From Geosiphon pyriformis (lineage: Eukaryota; Glomeromycota; Glomeromycetes; Archaeosporales; Geosiphonaceae), in NCBI GenBank assembly GCA_016748015.1, contig JAAOMT010000512.1, positions 1,560,893 to 1,624,892 of the forward strand: 64,000 bases of DNA. The letters are read 5' to 3'. The translations under genes and the position numbers were made by a program. The notes under the pieces are model-generated. The model ran no database searches. It worked only from the letters and a program-made list of their open reading frames with translations, and had not been told where the DNA came from. Positions 46,991-58,873 of the stretch are shown here, one piece after another (position 1 is the stretch's first letter; each line of letters starts with the position of its first letter).

Positions 46991-47882
46991 TTTATATTAA
47001 CTTATGAATATTTATTTTAAAAATTTAAAAAAAATTTTATTTTTTATTATTTGTTTTAAACTTCTTGTTAATTACCACAGATTTTTTCATTTTACCCAAA
47101 TTTTTTTGAATATAATAGTTTTAACATAAAAGAATTAATGTTTTGTAAAATATTAAAAAAAAAAAAAAAAGCTTTTTAAAAATTGTTATAATAATAATAA
47201 TTATTATTATTATAATAAGTTTTTAATAATTTTAATTTCTGTTAACATATTTATTATTTTTTTAAATAATATTTAATTGTAAAATAATTTAGGTTTTAAT
47301 TCAAAAACCAAAAATTTTAAAAGTTTATAAATAGTTTAAAATGGTTAAATTTTAATAATTACAATTTTGTAAAAAAATTTAAAATTATAATTAAAGTAAA
47401 ATATAAAACAATAGAAATTAGAAACAAAAATATTATAATATAAAGTGTATTATTTGAAATTTTTAATAAATAAAATAATTTTTATATATATTAATAATTT
47501 GTCGTTAATAATTGGTGGTTGGATTACACTGTGAAGACAAGAAAAAAATAATAATCATATTATAAACTTTTGAAAAAAATCAATAAAATAAAACTTTATA
47601 TATTTATTTTAAAAGTAAAAAAATTTTCTGTTCAAGTTTTTTAGCTTAAAAAGTGATCAAGAAAAAAAGCTTACTATTTATAAGGAAGAATTAAAAACTG
47701 AAAATCTGAAAAAAACTAACCAATAATTGAAAGGGAAGATATCTAGCCATGTAATTAATTCTGGGAATTTTAATGAACGGAAAAAGAGTGGTGAGATTTT
47801 TAACGATAACCCAATAAAGAAAAGTTTATCCAAAAAAAGGGTAGAAATATATGGGAAATTTATGAACATAAAAATTTCATTC
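46991..47882. other. AT-rich spacer
   Basis: No coding pattern. Contains an A14 run near 47,155 and a small AAT/ATT palindrome near 47,190-47,215. Short ORFs at 47,678-47,915 overlap the last thioesterase exon antisense or are chance. Confidence 0.5.
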
Positions 47883-49071
47883 TTACATCTGCTGGAGAGG
47901 AAGGACTTGTCTTAAAAAGTCATTTAGATCCTTTATCTCTTCGATACTTGATGAATGGGAGATTCCTTGATACGTTTTGAACGAAACCGAGTATTCATGA
48001 TTTTTTAGAAGCTTTGAAGTATGATGGCCAAGTTCATATGGCACGACCTTGAAGAGAAATTAACAAAATATTATTTAAAAGTCAAATTGTAAAAAGTTTG
48101 TATAAAATTAGAAATCACCTGATCACAATCACCATGAGCCATAAATATTGGTGTCGTTTTATTAGCCTCCGTTCTCATCTATCATCATAAATGTTCCCAA
48201 TATTAGAAGGATAGGGTAGTTTAAATTTTTCAATGACAATGAATACCTTCAAAATTTTGTTTCGACATACCATATATCCACTTAGTCTGTGAAAAAAAAA
48301 ATAGTTATAAATAAGACTTTTATTTGATGTGATAATTTCTTAAAATAATACCCAAAAAATCCCAGCAAATCGGTATTCCGAGGTCAACCCAATTTTCAGT
48401 GCTAGGGCAGCGCCCTGCGAGAATCCTCCAATTACAATGGGATTAGACGAAATTCCCGCATCAATTTCATCACGGATAAGTCGATTCACTAAAATCTCAT
48501 GGAAAATACAGTGTTTATTAATTGAGGTTTTTTATAGAGTGAATTAAGGAATACTATCTTACCCGAAGCAGCTGATGTCAAGAGACCTTTCTTCGTCTTC
48601 CTGAAAGACTCAACATATCAGTCGAGTTAGCTAATGCTTTAACATCATACTTTGAGTGATGAAAAAATAACATGATTCAGGGGTCTTCATTAAAAAGGCT
48701 CAATTGAAAGAATTTACATATCAACCAGGGATTGGCATGCCACGATTTAATGTTATTAGACGATATGGACTTACAAAAGCAAATTTGAATAATTAATAAA
48801 ATTTTTGCAGAAATTTTATTATCCACAAAAAATACTGACGCATTAGGTTAGAATGAATTTTATATGTGGATTAATTTTTCCAATGTCCCCTGTTACAGGA
48901 GCCCATACGTTTCCACTATCACCAAGGCCGACTTGTTCGCACGTTTTCAACAAAATTAGTTAAAATTTCTGTAAAATCTCAAAGTCTTGCTAAAAAACCT
49001 ACGAAAAAAAAAACGGTTACAGAGTGATTTTCTCTTGCTAGCTGGGTGACAGCTGTCAGAGGTTGTGACAT
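47883..49071 (-). pseudogene. Acyl-protein thioesterase 1-like gene, probably broken
   Basis: Exons recognised in reverse: start MSQPLTAVTQLAREN (49,071); GLGDSGNVWAPV and PHIKFIL (about 48,920-48,850); NRGMPIPG (about 48,740); exon 48,495-48,352 with the nucleophile elbow GFSQG; 48,286-48,247 (LSGYMVCRNKILK); 48,166-48,119 with the catalytic Asp (AHGDCDQ); 48,047-47,883 with the catalytic His (GISHSSS), ending QQM stop. Acyl-protein thioesterases remove palmitate from cytosolic proteins. Against it being active: TGA where PGW-Y and SFNW tryptophans are expected (48,725-48,700), a frame change at KFIL/PNA, another near 48,600, and one extra T before the 48,352 junction. The triad itself is retained. 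Sequencing error is possible for the homopolymer, less so for the two TGA codons. Confidence 0.65.
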
Positions 49072-49607
49072 AATGATTTACAGTTTGGTTATGTTCAAAT
49101 CTGTTTTGTGATTTTTTGGTAGGAATCTTTACAATGTGAAGAAAGACTCCCAAACATGTGCAATTATTGAATATTTAAATAATAATTTCTTGTTGAGTTT
49201 TATTTTTTTCCATTTTGGAAATATTTGTTATTGTGTAATTTTATTTCTTGAATTTTACATTATTTTAATTGTTATTTTTGAATTATTTTTCAAAATCAAA
49301 GATTTTTTAATAATTATCCGTATATATATATATATATTTAAAGTTGTTTTTTTAAAAATAAACATGAAGTCTATTTTTAAATATGAAAAAAAATCTTATT
49401 ATTTTATATTTTTGTTTATTTTATTCAATATTTATATCAATTTTAAAAATTATATACGTAAATTCAATTAATTGTGATTAAATAATTATTTTGTTAAAAT
49501 AAAAAAAATAAACAAAAAAACCAGATAAAATAATAATATTTAATTTAATGGCTAAATATATTTATATACAAAATTGGTAAAAGCCATATTAAATTTTTAT
49601 TATGTTA

Positions 49608-49665
<58 letters not shown>

Positions 49666-50066
49666 CCCAAAAAATCACTTAATAATGAAAGGTAAAACCA
49701 AAATTTCATATTTAAAAATACATAATCTTAGCCCTTTGAATTAAAAACAATAAGAAATTAAGCTTCGAGCTATTTACATTGAAGCAGCAACCAAGTGAAT
49801 CTTACTTAACCAAAGAAAATGTATATGGCTCACAGTATCCTCGACATTTTTGAAGAGAGAAATGAGAGCAACACGTGATTGAATATATCAACGCATTTGA
49901 GAGTACACAACAAAACACAACACAACCTCTTAGACGTAAGAAGTGAGCAAATCTTGGGTTCTTAGTCTCAGATTGATTGATTGATTGATTGTTTGTTTGT
50001 TTGCTTGATTCATCTCTTGGTGACCGAAATGGGTTGTGGACTTTACAAGAAAAGTCCTCAAAGGAT
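49072..50066. other. Intergenic region with no gene seen
   Basis: AT-rich spacer between the thioesterase 5' end and the phosphatase 3' end, so the two genes run in tandem. Contains the (TAA)n repeat listed separately and a (TGATTGAT)-type stretch near 49,975-50,010. ORFs here are not convincing. Confidence 0.5.
49610..49665. repeat. (TAA)n microsatellite
   Basis: About 18 perfect trinucleotide units in intergenic DNA. Confidence 0.9.
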
Positions 50067-51608
50067 TTATCGTGCCCCAGATAAATCATGGGTATCTGTG
50101 ACTACAGCGACCAAGACGCTGATATCATCCATTTTTCCACCTTGGTAGTACATTCCTTCTTGTGATGCGCGACATTGAAATGGACTACTATTATTTAAAT
50201 CTTCACTAACTCCCTTAGCACGCCATGCTAGAGCATCACTAAGAGTTTGAGGTTCGATTGGTAATCCTCTTTGAGCAGCATTGGTGAATTGACGAACTTC
50301 TTCGACGATATCTTCGTCAAATAAATTATCAAATACTCCATCCGAGCCCATTATCACAACATCGCCACATTTAATCTTTACCGTAAAGGTTTGAGCATCA
50401 GTTGGTAAATCAAAGGCAGGACCAATACCCAATTGGTATGGATAATTAAAAGAGTGCTGTTGTTCTTCATTACGAAATATGATATCGTTATGTCGAATTA
50501 TAGTGATCCCACAGTCACCTAGATTCGCGATACGAAGCTCGTCACCACGTAACACTGCGATTAAGGCTGTAGAAGATCCTATAAATCCCTTGAATCAAAA
50601 TTTTTTGTATCTTTAGTAAAATTCTTCAAAAACATAAAAATACAGATGAAATCTTTTACCTCCAAGGCACAATCTCGTACTGTTTGTTCATAACTTTTTC
50701 CCATGATATTAAGGGGATCAGCATCATTATAATGATAAAACTTTTCATTGTCAATATTGTCGTATTTATCCAGTTCTATGAGAGCATAATGCATCAACTT
50801 TCTAGAATATAAAGATGAATCGGCAACTTGGCAAGAAAAAAAAAAAAAGGAAAATCAGAGACATCTCGGGACTATTTTAAAAATTTATTAATGTCCAATG
50901 AGAATTATAATGAATTAAAAAATCTTGAAACTTACTGACATGTTCCATTGGAGGGGCATGACGCCAACCTCCTACTCCATCAGCCACACCCAAAGAATCG
51001 TGTCTACGAAAGAAACTATCCTCACCACAGCCAATGCTCAAATATTTGCCGTCACTCGAGTTGGACACGAGTTTTTCCTGCCGTTTTGGGATGCCAGAGG
51101 CACCATGAGAGAAGACTAGGGATTTACGAGTAGTTGAGAAAGGTTTATCGAATATGTCAAATATAGAAGGGGGGACTGAGTTAGTTGGTCTTATGGCGGA
51201 AGGAGTTTCAAAAATTTTTTGAGGCTTTGGAGAATAAGAGGTAAATGTTCTTGGAGTAGACTGAGTTTGACTAGGGGAATAAGTATGAAAGGAGCGACGA
51301 ATGACGTTAGGTGAGAGAAGAAGGGGATTAGAAGAGGAGCGACTGAAAGGGATTGAAGTTGAGGAAAACTGGTTAAAATTTGTTGAAAAAGAAAAGGAGG
51401 GTTCAAAGTAGGAGTAAGAGGATTGGGTAGAGGAAAAGGTGGAACGAGTACTAAATGACGAAGGGAAGCTTGAAAATCTTGAAAATGAGGATAAATAGCG
51501 CATAATATTTGAGATGAAAGGATAATTAGGGGACCTGGATTGTACCTTAAAGTTTGACTGAAAATTAGTTGGAAAAAGAGATGAGGAAAACTTCAAAGTG
51601 TTGTTCAT
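50067..51608 (-). CDS. PTC7: PTC7-type PP2C protein phosphatase (mitochondrial)
   Basis: Three exons: 51,608-50,936, 50,826-50,660 and 50,588-50,067; GT-AG borders keep one frame of 453 residues. A Ser/Phe-rich basic N-terminus of about 160 residues could be a mitochondrial leader. The PP2C fold follows: GEDSFF, then ADGVGGW (metal-binding Asp), RGDELRIANLGDCG, MGSDGVFDN (metal-binding Asp), and the C-terminal MDDISVLVA (metal-binding Asp). This set, with GVADGVGGW, is characteristic of PTC7/PPTC7, a Mg/Mn-dependent Ser/Thr phosphatase acting in mitochondria, linked in yeast to coenzyme Q synthesis. The N-terminal extension is long for the family and low in complexity. All metal-binding motifs look intact. 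Confidence 0.85.
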
Positions 51609-52272
51609 TATGATAAAGGATAAAAAGCCATACGAAATGGCTTTGGGAAAGCAATTAAGAAGGAAAAATGAAGACGCGTGAATAAAAAAATTGTATTAAT
51701 GAACGTTTTTGCACAAGCTTTTTAGATCTTTATTGTTTATAAAGAAGGGTTTAAAACTTTTTAGAAAAAAATGTGAGTTTTTGAAATTTAAATCTATATA
51801 TATATATATAATTCTTTTCAAAAAAATTTATTTAAATAATGAACACTGGGTATTATATATATATGTATGTAAAAAAAAAAAAAAAAAAAGGTTTAAGAAA
51901 TAATGGCGAACAAAAAGTTTTAGAGTATCTTGAGAGTTTTTTTTGTCGGAGATTTATACCAAGTTAAAATTTTTTTTTTAATTTTTTTTAATTTTTTTTT
52001 CACCAGTACTAACTCCGATCACAAACCGGCAGTTTCCCAATGTTTTGAATAAATATTGGGGAAAATTTTTATAAATCTTTTTATTGGTTCACACACCAAT
52101 GACAAAAAATTGATCAGAGAGATATGAGATAAGGGTTACATGCATCATGTAGTTTTTAGCCCATTACAATATTCGTTTAGATACACACACACACACACAT
52201 CATAAAAAGGGGATTATCATATAAATGAAAATTTAAACCTTTTTAAGGTTATTTGTGGTAAAAAAAAAAAAA
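51609..52272. other. Intergenic region, simple repeats only
   Basis: Contains (AT)n near 51,797-51,811, an A19 run near 51,871, (CA)n near 52,182-52,199 and pyrimidine runs. It separates the divergent phosphatase (-) and the gene at 52.3 kb (+), so promoters of both are likely here. Confidence 0.45.
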
Positions 52273-52366
52273 ATGAAAGCGATCCATATTAAACCGGAAG
52301 CAACATGCTCTTTATCCGCAAGATTTGTAAAAGTTTGGGAATGAACTCCAAAAGTTGAAATTATTT

Positions 52367-52402
<36 letters not shown>

Positions 52403-53151
52403 TGTTATTAAATTTTTTTATTGAAAAGAGGTCAAAATATCCAATTTGATTCAAAAAATAATATCTTTCTCACCGGAATGAATATTCCTTTATCAGGTAT
52501 TTTCATTTTCATTTTCATTTTTGAGAATTCTTTTAAAGGGAAAATTATCAATTAATTTTTCTTTTTTTTTTCTTTTTTTTTTTTAAAAAAAAAAATTAGT
52601 GATAGTTGAAAGGATTGGACCAACTTTTATTACTCTAGAAGGTATTAATATTAAAGACAATATAGAAATCAAAGAAATTATGTTTAACTCCAAATAATTT
52701 CTTTATTAAAATATCCTCGAGGTAATTTTTTTTTTTAATCAAAAATTGTTAACGAGTTTTTATTGGTATTTTTAATTTAAAAATATATTTTTAATTTATA
52801 TTTTAGGAGCACGTAAAGTTAATAAAAATTCAATAATGGATTTAAAAGGACATATTGAACCTATGGTGACATAACTTCAATTAATAAAATTCGTACCTAC
52901 AACGAATTTTGGTAGAATCATTAGAAGTCACTAAATCATTAAGCATCTACCGTGATTCACGAAAATTATTATTTACAATGTTGAGCCCGGGAAACGAGAG
53001 ATATTATGGATTGGAGAATCAAGAAGAAGAAAAAGAAGAAGAAGAAGAAGAAAAGGAAGAAGAAGAAGAAGAAAAGGAAGAAGAAGAAGAAGAAAAGAAA
53101 AAAAGTGAAGCAAAAATTAACTTGTTGGCTTTTTATTCTTTTGAGGTAAAA

Positions 53152-53214
<63 letters not shown>

Positions 53215-53875
53215 ATAGATAAATAAATAGATAAATGATCTATTTAAAAAAACTACTCTATTATTAAAAGATTCACAATTTTTTAAGTAATCAAGACCTC
53301 GACTGATTTTGCATATCTTTCCATTAAGATTAATTCCAAGTTCTGATAAATGCAGGGTGAAAAAGATTTGGAATTTTTTTTTTGTTCAAATTCTATTTTA
53401 TCCATAAAATTTTATTTTATTTTATTTTATTTCATCAATTCTAATTAATATATACAGGTAGAAATATATGGAGAACCAAGAAATTTAGCGACAGCCAAAA
53501 ATTCTCAATGGGTTCGGTAAGATTAATCTTTTATAAAAGAAAAAGAAAAAGAAAAAGAAAAAGAAAAATTGAGAAATAAATAAAAAATTAATTTAATTTT
53601 CTTTTCTTTAATATGATTAGAGATCGTAAAATTTTGGAGAATACAATAAATCCTGGATTCAATAAAGTTCTTTTATCTGATTCACAAACTCAAAATATTT
53701 ATAAAGGTTTTAAGTTCAAAATTTTTCAATTTGTTCTCTTGGGAACTATAATGAAAATTGTTATAATGATTTGTGTAAAGGAATAATATTGATCTTCAAT
53801 ATTGGTTTCCTAACATTGCTAACATTGATCAATGGAGAAGGAACTTTTATAACGAATTAAGTTTTAAAACTTTTT
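52273..53875 (+). CDS. Multi-exon gene, product not identified
   Basis: Coding-like blocks in order: MKAIHIKPEATCSLSARF (52,273-52,326); FDSKNNIFLTGMNIPLS (about 52,449-52,496); VIVERIGPTFITLE (about 52,603-52,641); ARKVNKNSIMDLKGHIEPM (52,807-52,865); ILVESLEVTKSLSIYRDS through NERYYGLENQ, then an all-Glu/Lys GAA-repeat segment and INLLAFYSFE (about 52,904-53,147); VEIYGEPRNLATAKNSQWVR (53,459-53,517); DRKILENTINPGFNKVLLSD (53,621-53,706). Several splice borders are clear, but others leave the wrong phase, so a full model was not reached. The W-V-R-D-R-K-x-L-E stretch faintly recalls class IV PLP-dependent aminotransferases, too weakly to name it. It could also be a pseudogene. Confidence 0.4.
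53148..53236. repeat. (AAAT)n microsatellite in an intron
   Basis: About 22 tetranucleotide units starting immediately after the presumed splice donor at 53,146. Confidence 0.85.
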
Positions 53876-55430
53876 ATTATTTCTTATTGATTTAATTAAG
53901 GTAATAAATCTATAATTATTTATTATCAAATCACAAATTTTTTTCTAAATAAAATCAATGCTAATAAACAAACAAACAAACAAACAAACAAACAAATAAA
54001 CAAACAAACATATATATATAAATATATATAAATATATATTTTTCTTTCAATAATTATTGGAAATTTTTTTAAACCTTTGGTAAAATTACCATCTCATAAT
54101 AATAATAATATTATTATTATTATCAAAAATTTAAGAAAAAGAAGTTGAGAAAGAAATTTTATAAATTCAAAAGTGTTTTTTATCCCATTTATTTTATTTT
54201 GGTGATCTGTATCATATTGCTCTTAATTGTAAACTGTGCAACCTTACTTGCATGAAAAATATGTACAGACAATTGAATTGTGAAAGTATTGATCAATATA
54301 AAAAAAAAATTTATCTTTATTAAAATGCAAGATTTTCACAAATCCTGGTAATACGGATATTACATGTGAGGATTTCCTTACCAAAGATGCAAGAATTTCC
54401 TTACCAAAATTATTCAAGGATTCCCTTACCAGATCCAAAAGAATATCCTTACCAGATCCAAAAGAATATCCTTACCAAAATATCAAAGAATTTCCTTACC
54501 AAAGATGCAAAAATTTATTTTTACCAAAAATCCTCAAGAACTTCCTTAAATTCAACAACGATACTAGGCGCTTTCATTTATGTATTGTCACCATACCCGA
54601 GTTCATCAATGTCGATCTATGATGGATGAGCCAATCTGGGTGTAAAAGTATTGTTGACACAACATCCATCGTTACCCGCTTAAAAAAAAAAACCTCAGTA
54701 TCAAGTGGGTCATCATAATCATCAGACTATTTTGAAAACAGCAACAGTAATCATATATTTAATAATAATTATTTCACTTCACCCTTTTTAATATATAACC
54801 ACCACCCCTATTACTACTAATACTAATATACTAATACCACGACTATTCCATCTCTTAAAAAAACAAAAGGGAAAAAATACCTCCTTCTTCCTTGTTTTCC
54901 CGTTTCCTGTTGTTCATACTTGTGTGACCCCAAGAGTTCATGTTCTTCATCGTAAACACTAAACCACGCATACCTTTTATACTACCACTACCACTACTAC
55001 CACTACTACTACCAACACCACCTCCACCAACACTAACACCACTACCATCCTCCTTATTAAAATTCGTTCAGCTCGATTGTTAACAGCAGCCACTATTTAT
55101 ACAAAAAAAAACAAAAACAAAAACAAAAACAAAATCCATCCTCTTTATTTTTACCTTTCTTTTTATCCACCTCCTCTGTTACCAAACTTCCTTAACAAAA
55201 ATCATAACTGCTGATCCTAACATCAAACTTGCACGAATTAGATTAGCACATGATTCAACTACCTTTCTCAAAAATAAATCTCTAAAGGGCTTGATAAGTT
55301 CATATATATAATCAATTCATTTCCCTTTTGTAGAATCATTTATTTCGATATATATATTACATATATAAACACACATATAATCAACGAGGTTGGACGTACT
55401 CCTTTCGCCCTATTTCGAGATTCACCCAGT
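53876..55430. other. Intergenic region with simple repeats, upstream of the KASH-like gene
   Basis: Includes (CAAA)n at 53,964-54,010, (AT)n just after it, a TTACCA minisatellite (listed), an ACC/ACT-rich stretch at 54,960-55,050 and CT-rich DNA at 55,140-55,190. No convincing gene. The 54,650-55,430 part probably holds promoter and 5' untranslated sequence of the gene starting at 55,431. Confidence 0.45.
54366..54550. repeat. Degenerate TTACCA minisatellite
   Basis: About eight spaced copies of CCTTACCA with variable 14-22 base spacers of AAGATGCAAGAATTT or GATCCAAAAGAATAT type. The short ORF across it looks like a by-product of the repeat. Confidence 0.7.
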
Positions 55431-55731
55431 ATGTCTACACAAGTTAGTTCACCAAACGCTTTTGGGGAAGGTTATCAGCCAACTCCTCTGGCTGAAACTG
55501 AAACACTTCAAAGGGTAAGAACAAATTTTTCTCCTTAATATCGATCCAAGTGTTATTTTATCAATTGTTCCTCAAAAATCTCTAACAAATATTTCAACCC
55601 AAGAATTATTTGAAACTATATTATCTATCAGTGTATTTTTAAAGTTTTCAATTGCTTGCTTCGCTCTTTTCCGTAAGATTTATTATTTCCTTTATAATTA
55701 AAAGAAAAATAACTTAACAATTTTTCGTTTT

Positions 55732-55795
<64 letters not shown>

Positions 55796-58700
55796 AGGGG
55801 CAATATGATGCTTTGAGATCCCAACTTCGTCAGCTCTTTGAGCAGTTCGATACCGGAAAATCAGGAAGAATTGCTTCTAAATACTTATTTCCAATGATTG
55901 AACGTTTCGAGGCAAATCAACCAAATAGCTTGCTAAAAGATGAGACCAGACCCATATTTCAAAACTGGTGTGAAACTAATGCTGATATCGAGATTTCTGT
56001 CGATGAAGTTCTTCAACTAGTCGCACAATTACAACCCTCCCTTCCAACCAACAAATCCCTTTTGCCTTCATCAACACAAACTACATCACCCGAACCTTCT
56101 CCATTGGCCGGTAGACAGAGAACTACTCCGATAACAAAATTTGGCTCTGTTAGAAGTAACTGGAAGAACATTTCTCCGGCCCAAAATCTTGGGCAAAGAG
56201 ATTCCCCCATAAATGCCATACCTTCGGAACATGACAGTATAAATGTTGAGCAAGACAAATTGCCAACTCAATTAGTACGAGTCTTTTTCTTTTTTTTTTT
56301 TTCTTCAATTTAAGACATAGTTCACTTTCATTTGAATGCCAGATTTTCTTATTCAATCCTGATATTTCGCACAGAATAATCAACATACCAAAATGACCTC
56401 TCCTCGAATGAATCTGGTATATGGAAGCTCCAGGACATCTTTACAACATGATCAAATCATTAATGACCCCGTGACAGACTCTTCAAATAATGAGGAAAAC
56501 GATGAGGAATCTTTTGAAGGGAGCGGAGAAATTGAAAAGGTGACTTCAATTTTTAATTTATTACATGAAAAATTGGGCTGAAAGAAATGATAATTCTGTA
56601 TATCATTTTAATTAATAAATTTTTCTCCCTTGTTCTTGTTTCTCGTTAAAAAGCATTCCCTAATAAATAATCCGGTAGAACTTGAGCAACTAAACCGTCT
56701 TTACCATAATACCTCTGACTTGGCTAAAAGACTCAAAGAATCAGAACGAAACTTAGCGAACGTAGCTCGTCAACATGAGGATCGTATTGAAGAACTTCAA
56801 CATAAGTTGGAGGAAACAAAGCAAGATTTGATACAAAGAAAGCGTGAAATTCAAGATCACAAGAGTAAAGAAAAGACTAATTTGCATCAGATATCCGCTG
56901 TACGAATGGCTCCTTTGATTTTTTGCATCATCACTTTCCAATTCATTCGCTAGCTATAACTTATACGAACATATTATTTTTCAAAAGCTTGAATCAGAAA
57001 TTCTAAAAGTGGGAAAAAGTTTATCTGGGCAAAAGCAAATGTATACTCAGCTAAAAAAACAGTACGAAGCTCAATGTGGTATTTTTATCACTTTAATTTT
57101 ATTATCAAACTCTATTTCTTTTTTTTTTTGATTAAAATAAAATAATATTTTATCAAATTTTTTTTTACAGCCGAAGCGGAAAATTTGAAGAATACTGTAA
57201 AAATAAAGGAAGTAGAATTGGCTAATCATGAAAGAAATCTTAATACCTTTGCCACCGAATCAAAAAAGGTAAATGGCTATCAATTTTTTTTTCCATATTT
57301 CCAAAGGAGGATTGCTCGACTTTATCTTTTCTTGTTATCTCAAGTGGATGGAAGAACGTCAAAAGTTGGAAAGGGCACTGATGAAATTGGAAAGTGATGT
57401 AGCGAGTGCTCAAGCATCTGAGGTTGAGCTAGAAGAACAAAAAAATGAAAATGTCCATCTTAAGGCCACGATTGATAAATTGAATAGGGACTTGCAAGAA
57501 ATAAGAGAATCTAATAACAATGGTGTCAAAAAATATCCTTTTTTTTTTTTTTTAAGAATTCAATTCTTCCTTTTTAAAGGCCTTTGGGTCTAACGTTTTT
57601 TTATAACGATGAAAATCGTTTAAAGTTTTGAATCAAGTCATGTTTGACATCCTTAGCATAATCTTACTGAATTCGATGATTCAGAGGTCTGGAATTTTAA
57701 GGTTTTCTGTTGTTCTTGATCATTATTCTGTTTGCCTTACAGTCACAACGTACGAGGAGAATGACCCTGAAATGTGCTATTGTACAGAATCTACGCTCAG
57801 AGTTGACCGAGACTGCGCGACGATCGATGGATGAGGAAGCAAGTTCTGATTCAAACAATGAGGAGGCTGAAATGAGGGGGGAGCCCCGAAGTACAAAGGT
57901 ATTTTGACTCCTTTAATTAAAAGCTCACGTCGACCGATTATGTTGGTCATTGATACACATCTGGTCATTATTCATGAAAAAGACATATCGACTTCGACCA
58001 ATTGTTTCATCTAATGGCGATCTCATCAATGATGCACAGTTGTCCCTGCATCCTCATGAACTTGAACATGCCACGCGTAAGCAACAGAATCGTCCCACCC
58101 GCAGGCAAGTGGCAGACGGAAACTCTGCTACACGGAATAATATAAATATTGAAAATCAATATCATGTTTTATCTTCCGAGCTTGGGGCTCAATACGCTAT
58201 AATTGAAAATATACTGAGAAGTCAGCAACAGCAAGTACCATCCTCGCACGAAAAACGAGATAGGCAAATTAGAAGTGGGGGTGATGATAAAACAGACGCA
58301 TCACGAAATACGGGGAGATTAACGAGAAAGCCGACGCGTCCTCGGAAACGAGGAGGTGAGAATGGACTTCAAATTTTCGGTTTGGTTACTGTTTTTGTTT
58401 ATGTTTTTTTCCTAATATAATTGTGCTTATGATTTTGCCATCATAGTAGTGACACCGATTCCGGATTCAGAGGTAATTTCAATTGATCCTTGAAAGATTT
58501 TCACAAACTTTGTTTCCACAGGCTCTAAACATTTTTTAACGTCCTTTTATGAACAAAGCCTATTTCCCATTCAGAAATCCAAAATACACCACCGTCAAGA
58601 GCTCTTGTTCCACGAAGTAGTAACATGGGGGTATCTCAACAGAATGCCGTTAACAGCACTGTAACATTTGCTCTATATACTCTGGTGATATACTTATTCG

Positions 58701-58873
58701 GTATAATTACTTCGGTATTCGTTCTTGATAACAACACAGGTACTAATGGTGGATATGGAGAATGGGGGTATGACTCGGCGCGCGAGGACAGTGTAATGAC
58801 GCGTTCATTTCAAATTATTTTTTATTGGATTGAAACATTACTGGATGACGGAAACAACATTGTTCCAACATAA
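55431..58873 (+). CDS. EF-hand/coiled-coil tail-anchored protein, KASH-like
   Basis: About eleven exons: 55,431-55,514; 55,798-56,274; 56,375-56,539; 56,654-56,899; 56,988-57,078; 57,171-57,268; 57,345 to about 57,524; 57,743-57,898; 57,983 to about 58,355; a short one near 58,447; 58,575-58,873. Roughly 730 residues. Near residue 40 is a degenerate EF-hand (FEQFDTGKSGRIASKYL), then a polar segment. A long coiled coil (LYHNTSDLAKRLKESERNL through DKLNRDLQEIRE) fills the middle. A basic linker leads to a single C-terminal membrane helix (FALYTLVIYLFGIITSVFVL) and about 50 luminal residues ending NNIVPT. This layout matches KASH5/Kms-type outer nuclear membrane proteins, which link SUN proteins to dynein. 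The exon junctions at 57,525 (poor donor or a 17-base microexon) and at 58,356-58,574 do not settle in one phase. An ordinary tail-anchored coiled-coil protein of another membrane is possible. Confidence 0.6.
55734..55788. repeat. T55 tract at a splice acceptor
   Basis: An uninterrupted run of 55 T ends intron 1, followed by A8 and AG at the exon border (55,797). Far longer than a usual polypyrimidine tract. Length is likely variable and hard to sequence. Confidence 0.85.

Noticed and set aside
48700-48745. TGA read as tryptophan (mitochondrial code) in the thioesterase gene
   Set aside because: Neighbouring nuclear genes use TGG for Trp and stop codons normally, thioesterase is not a mitochondrial gene, and frame shifts are also present.
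49136-49471. 111-codon plus-strand ORF MKKDSQTCAIIEYLN...
   Set aside because: Very AT-rich, dominated by Phe, Ile and Lys with no motif and no splice context; likely chance.
54366-54629. ORF over the TTACCA minisatellite
   Set aside because: The peptide repeats follow the DNA repeat and no splice or start context supports it.
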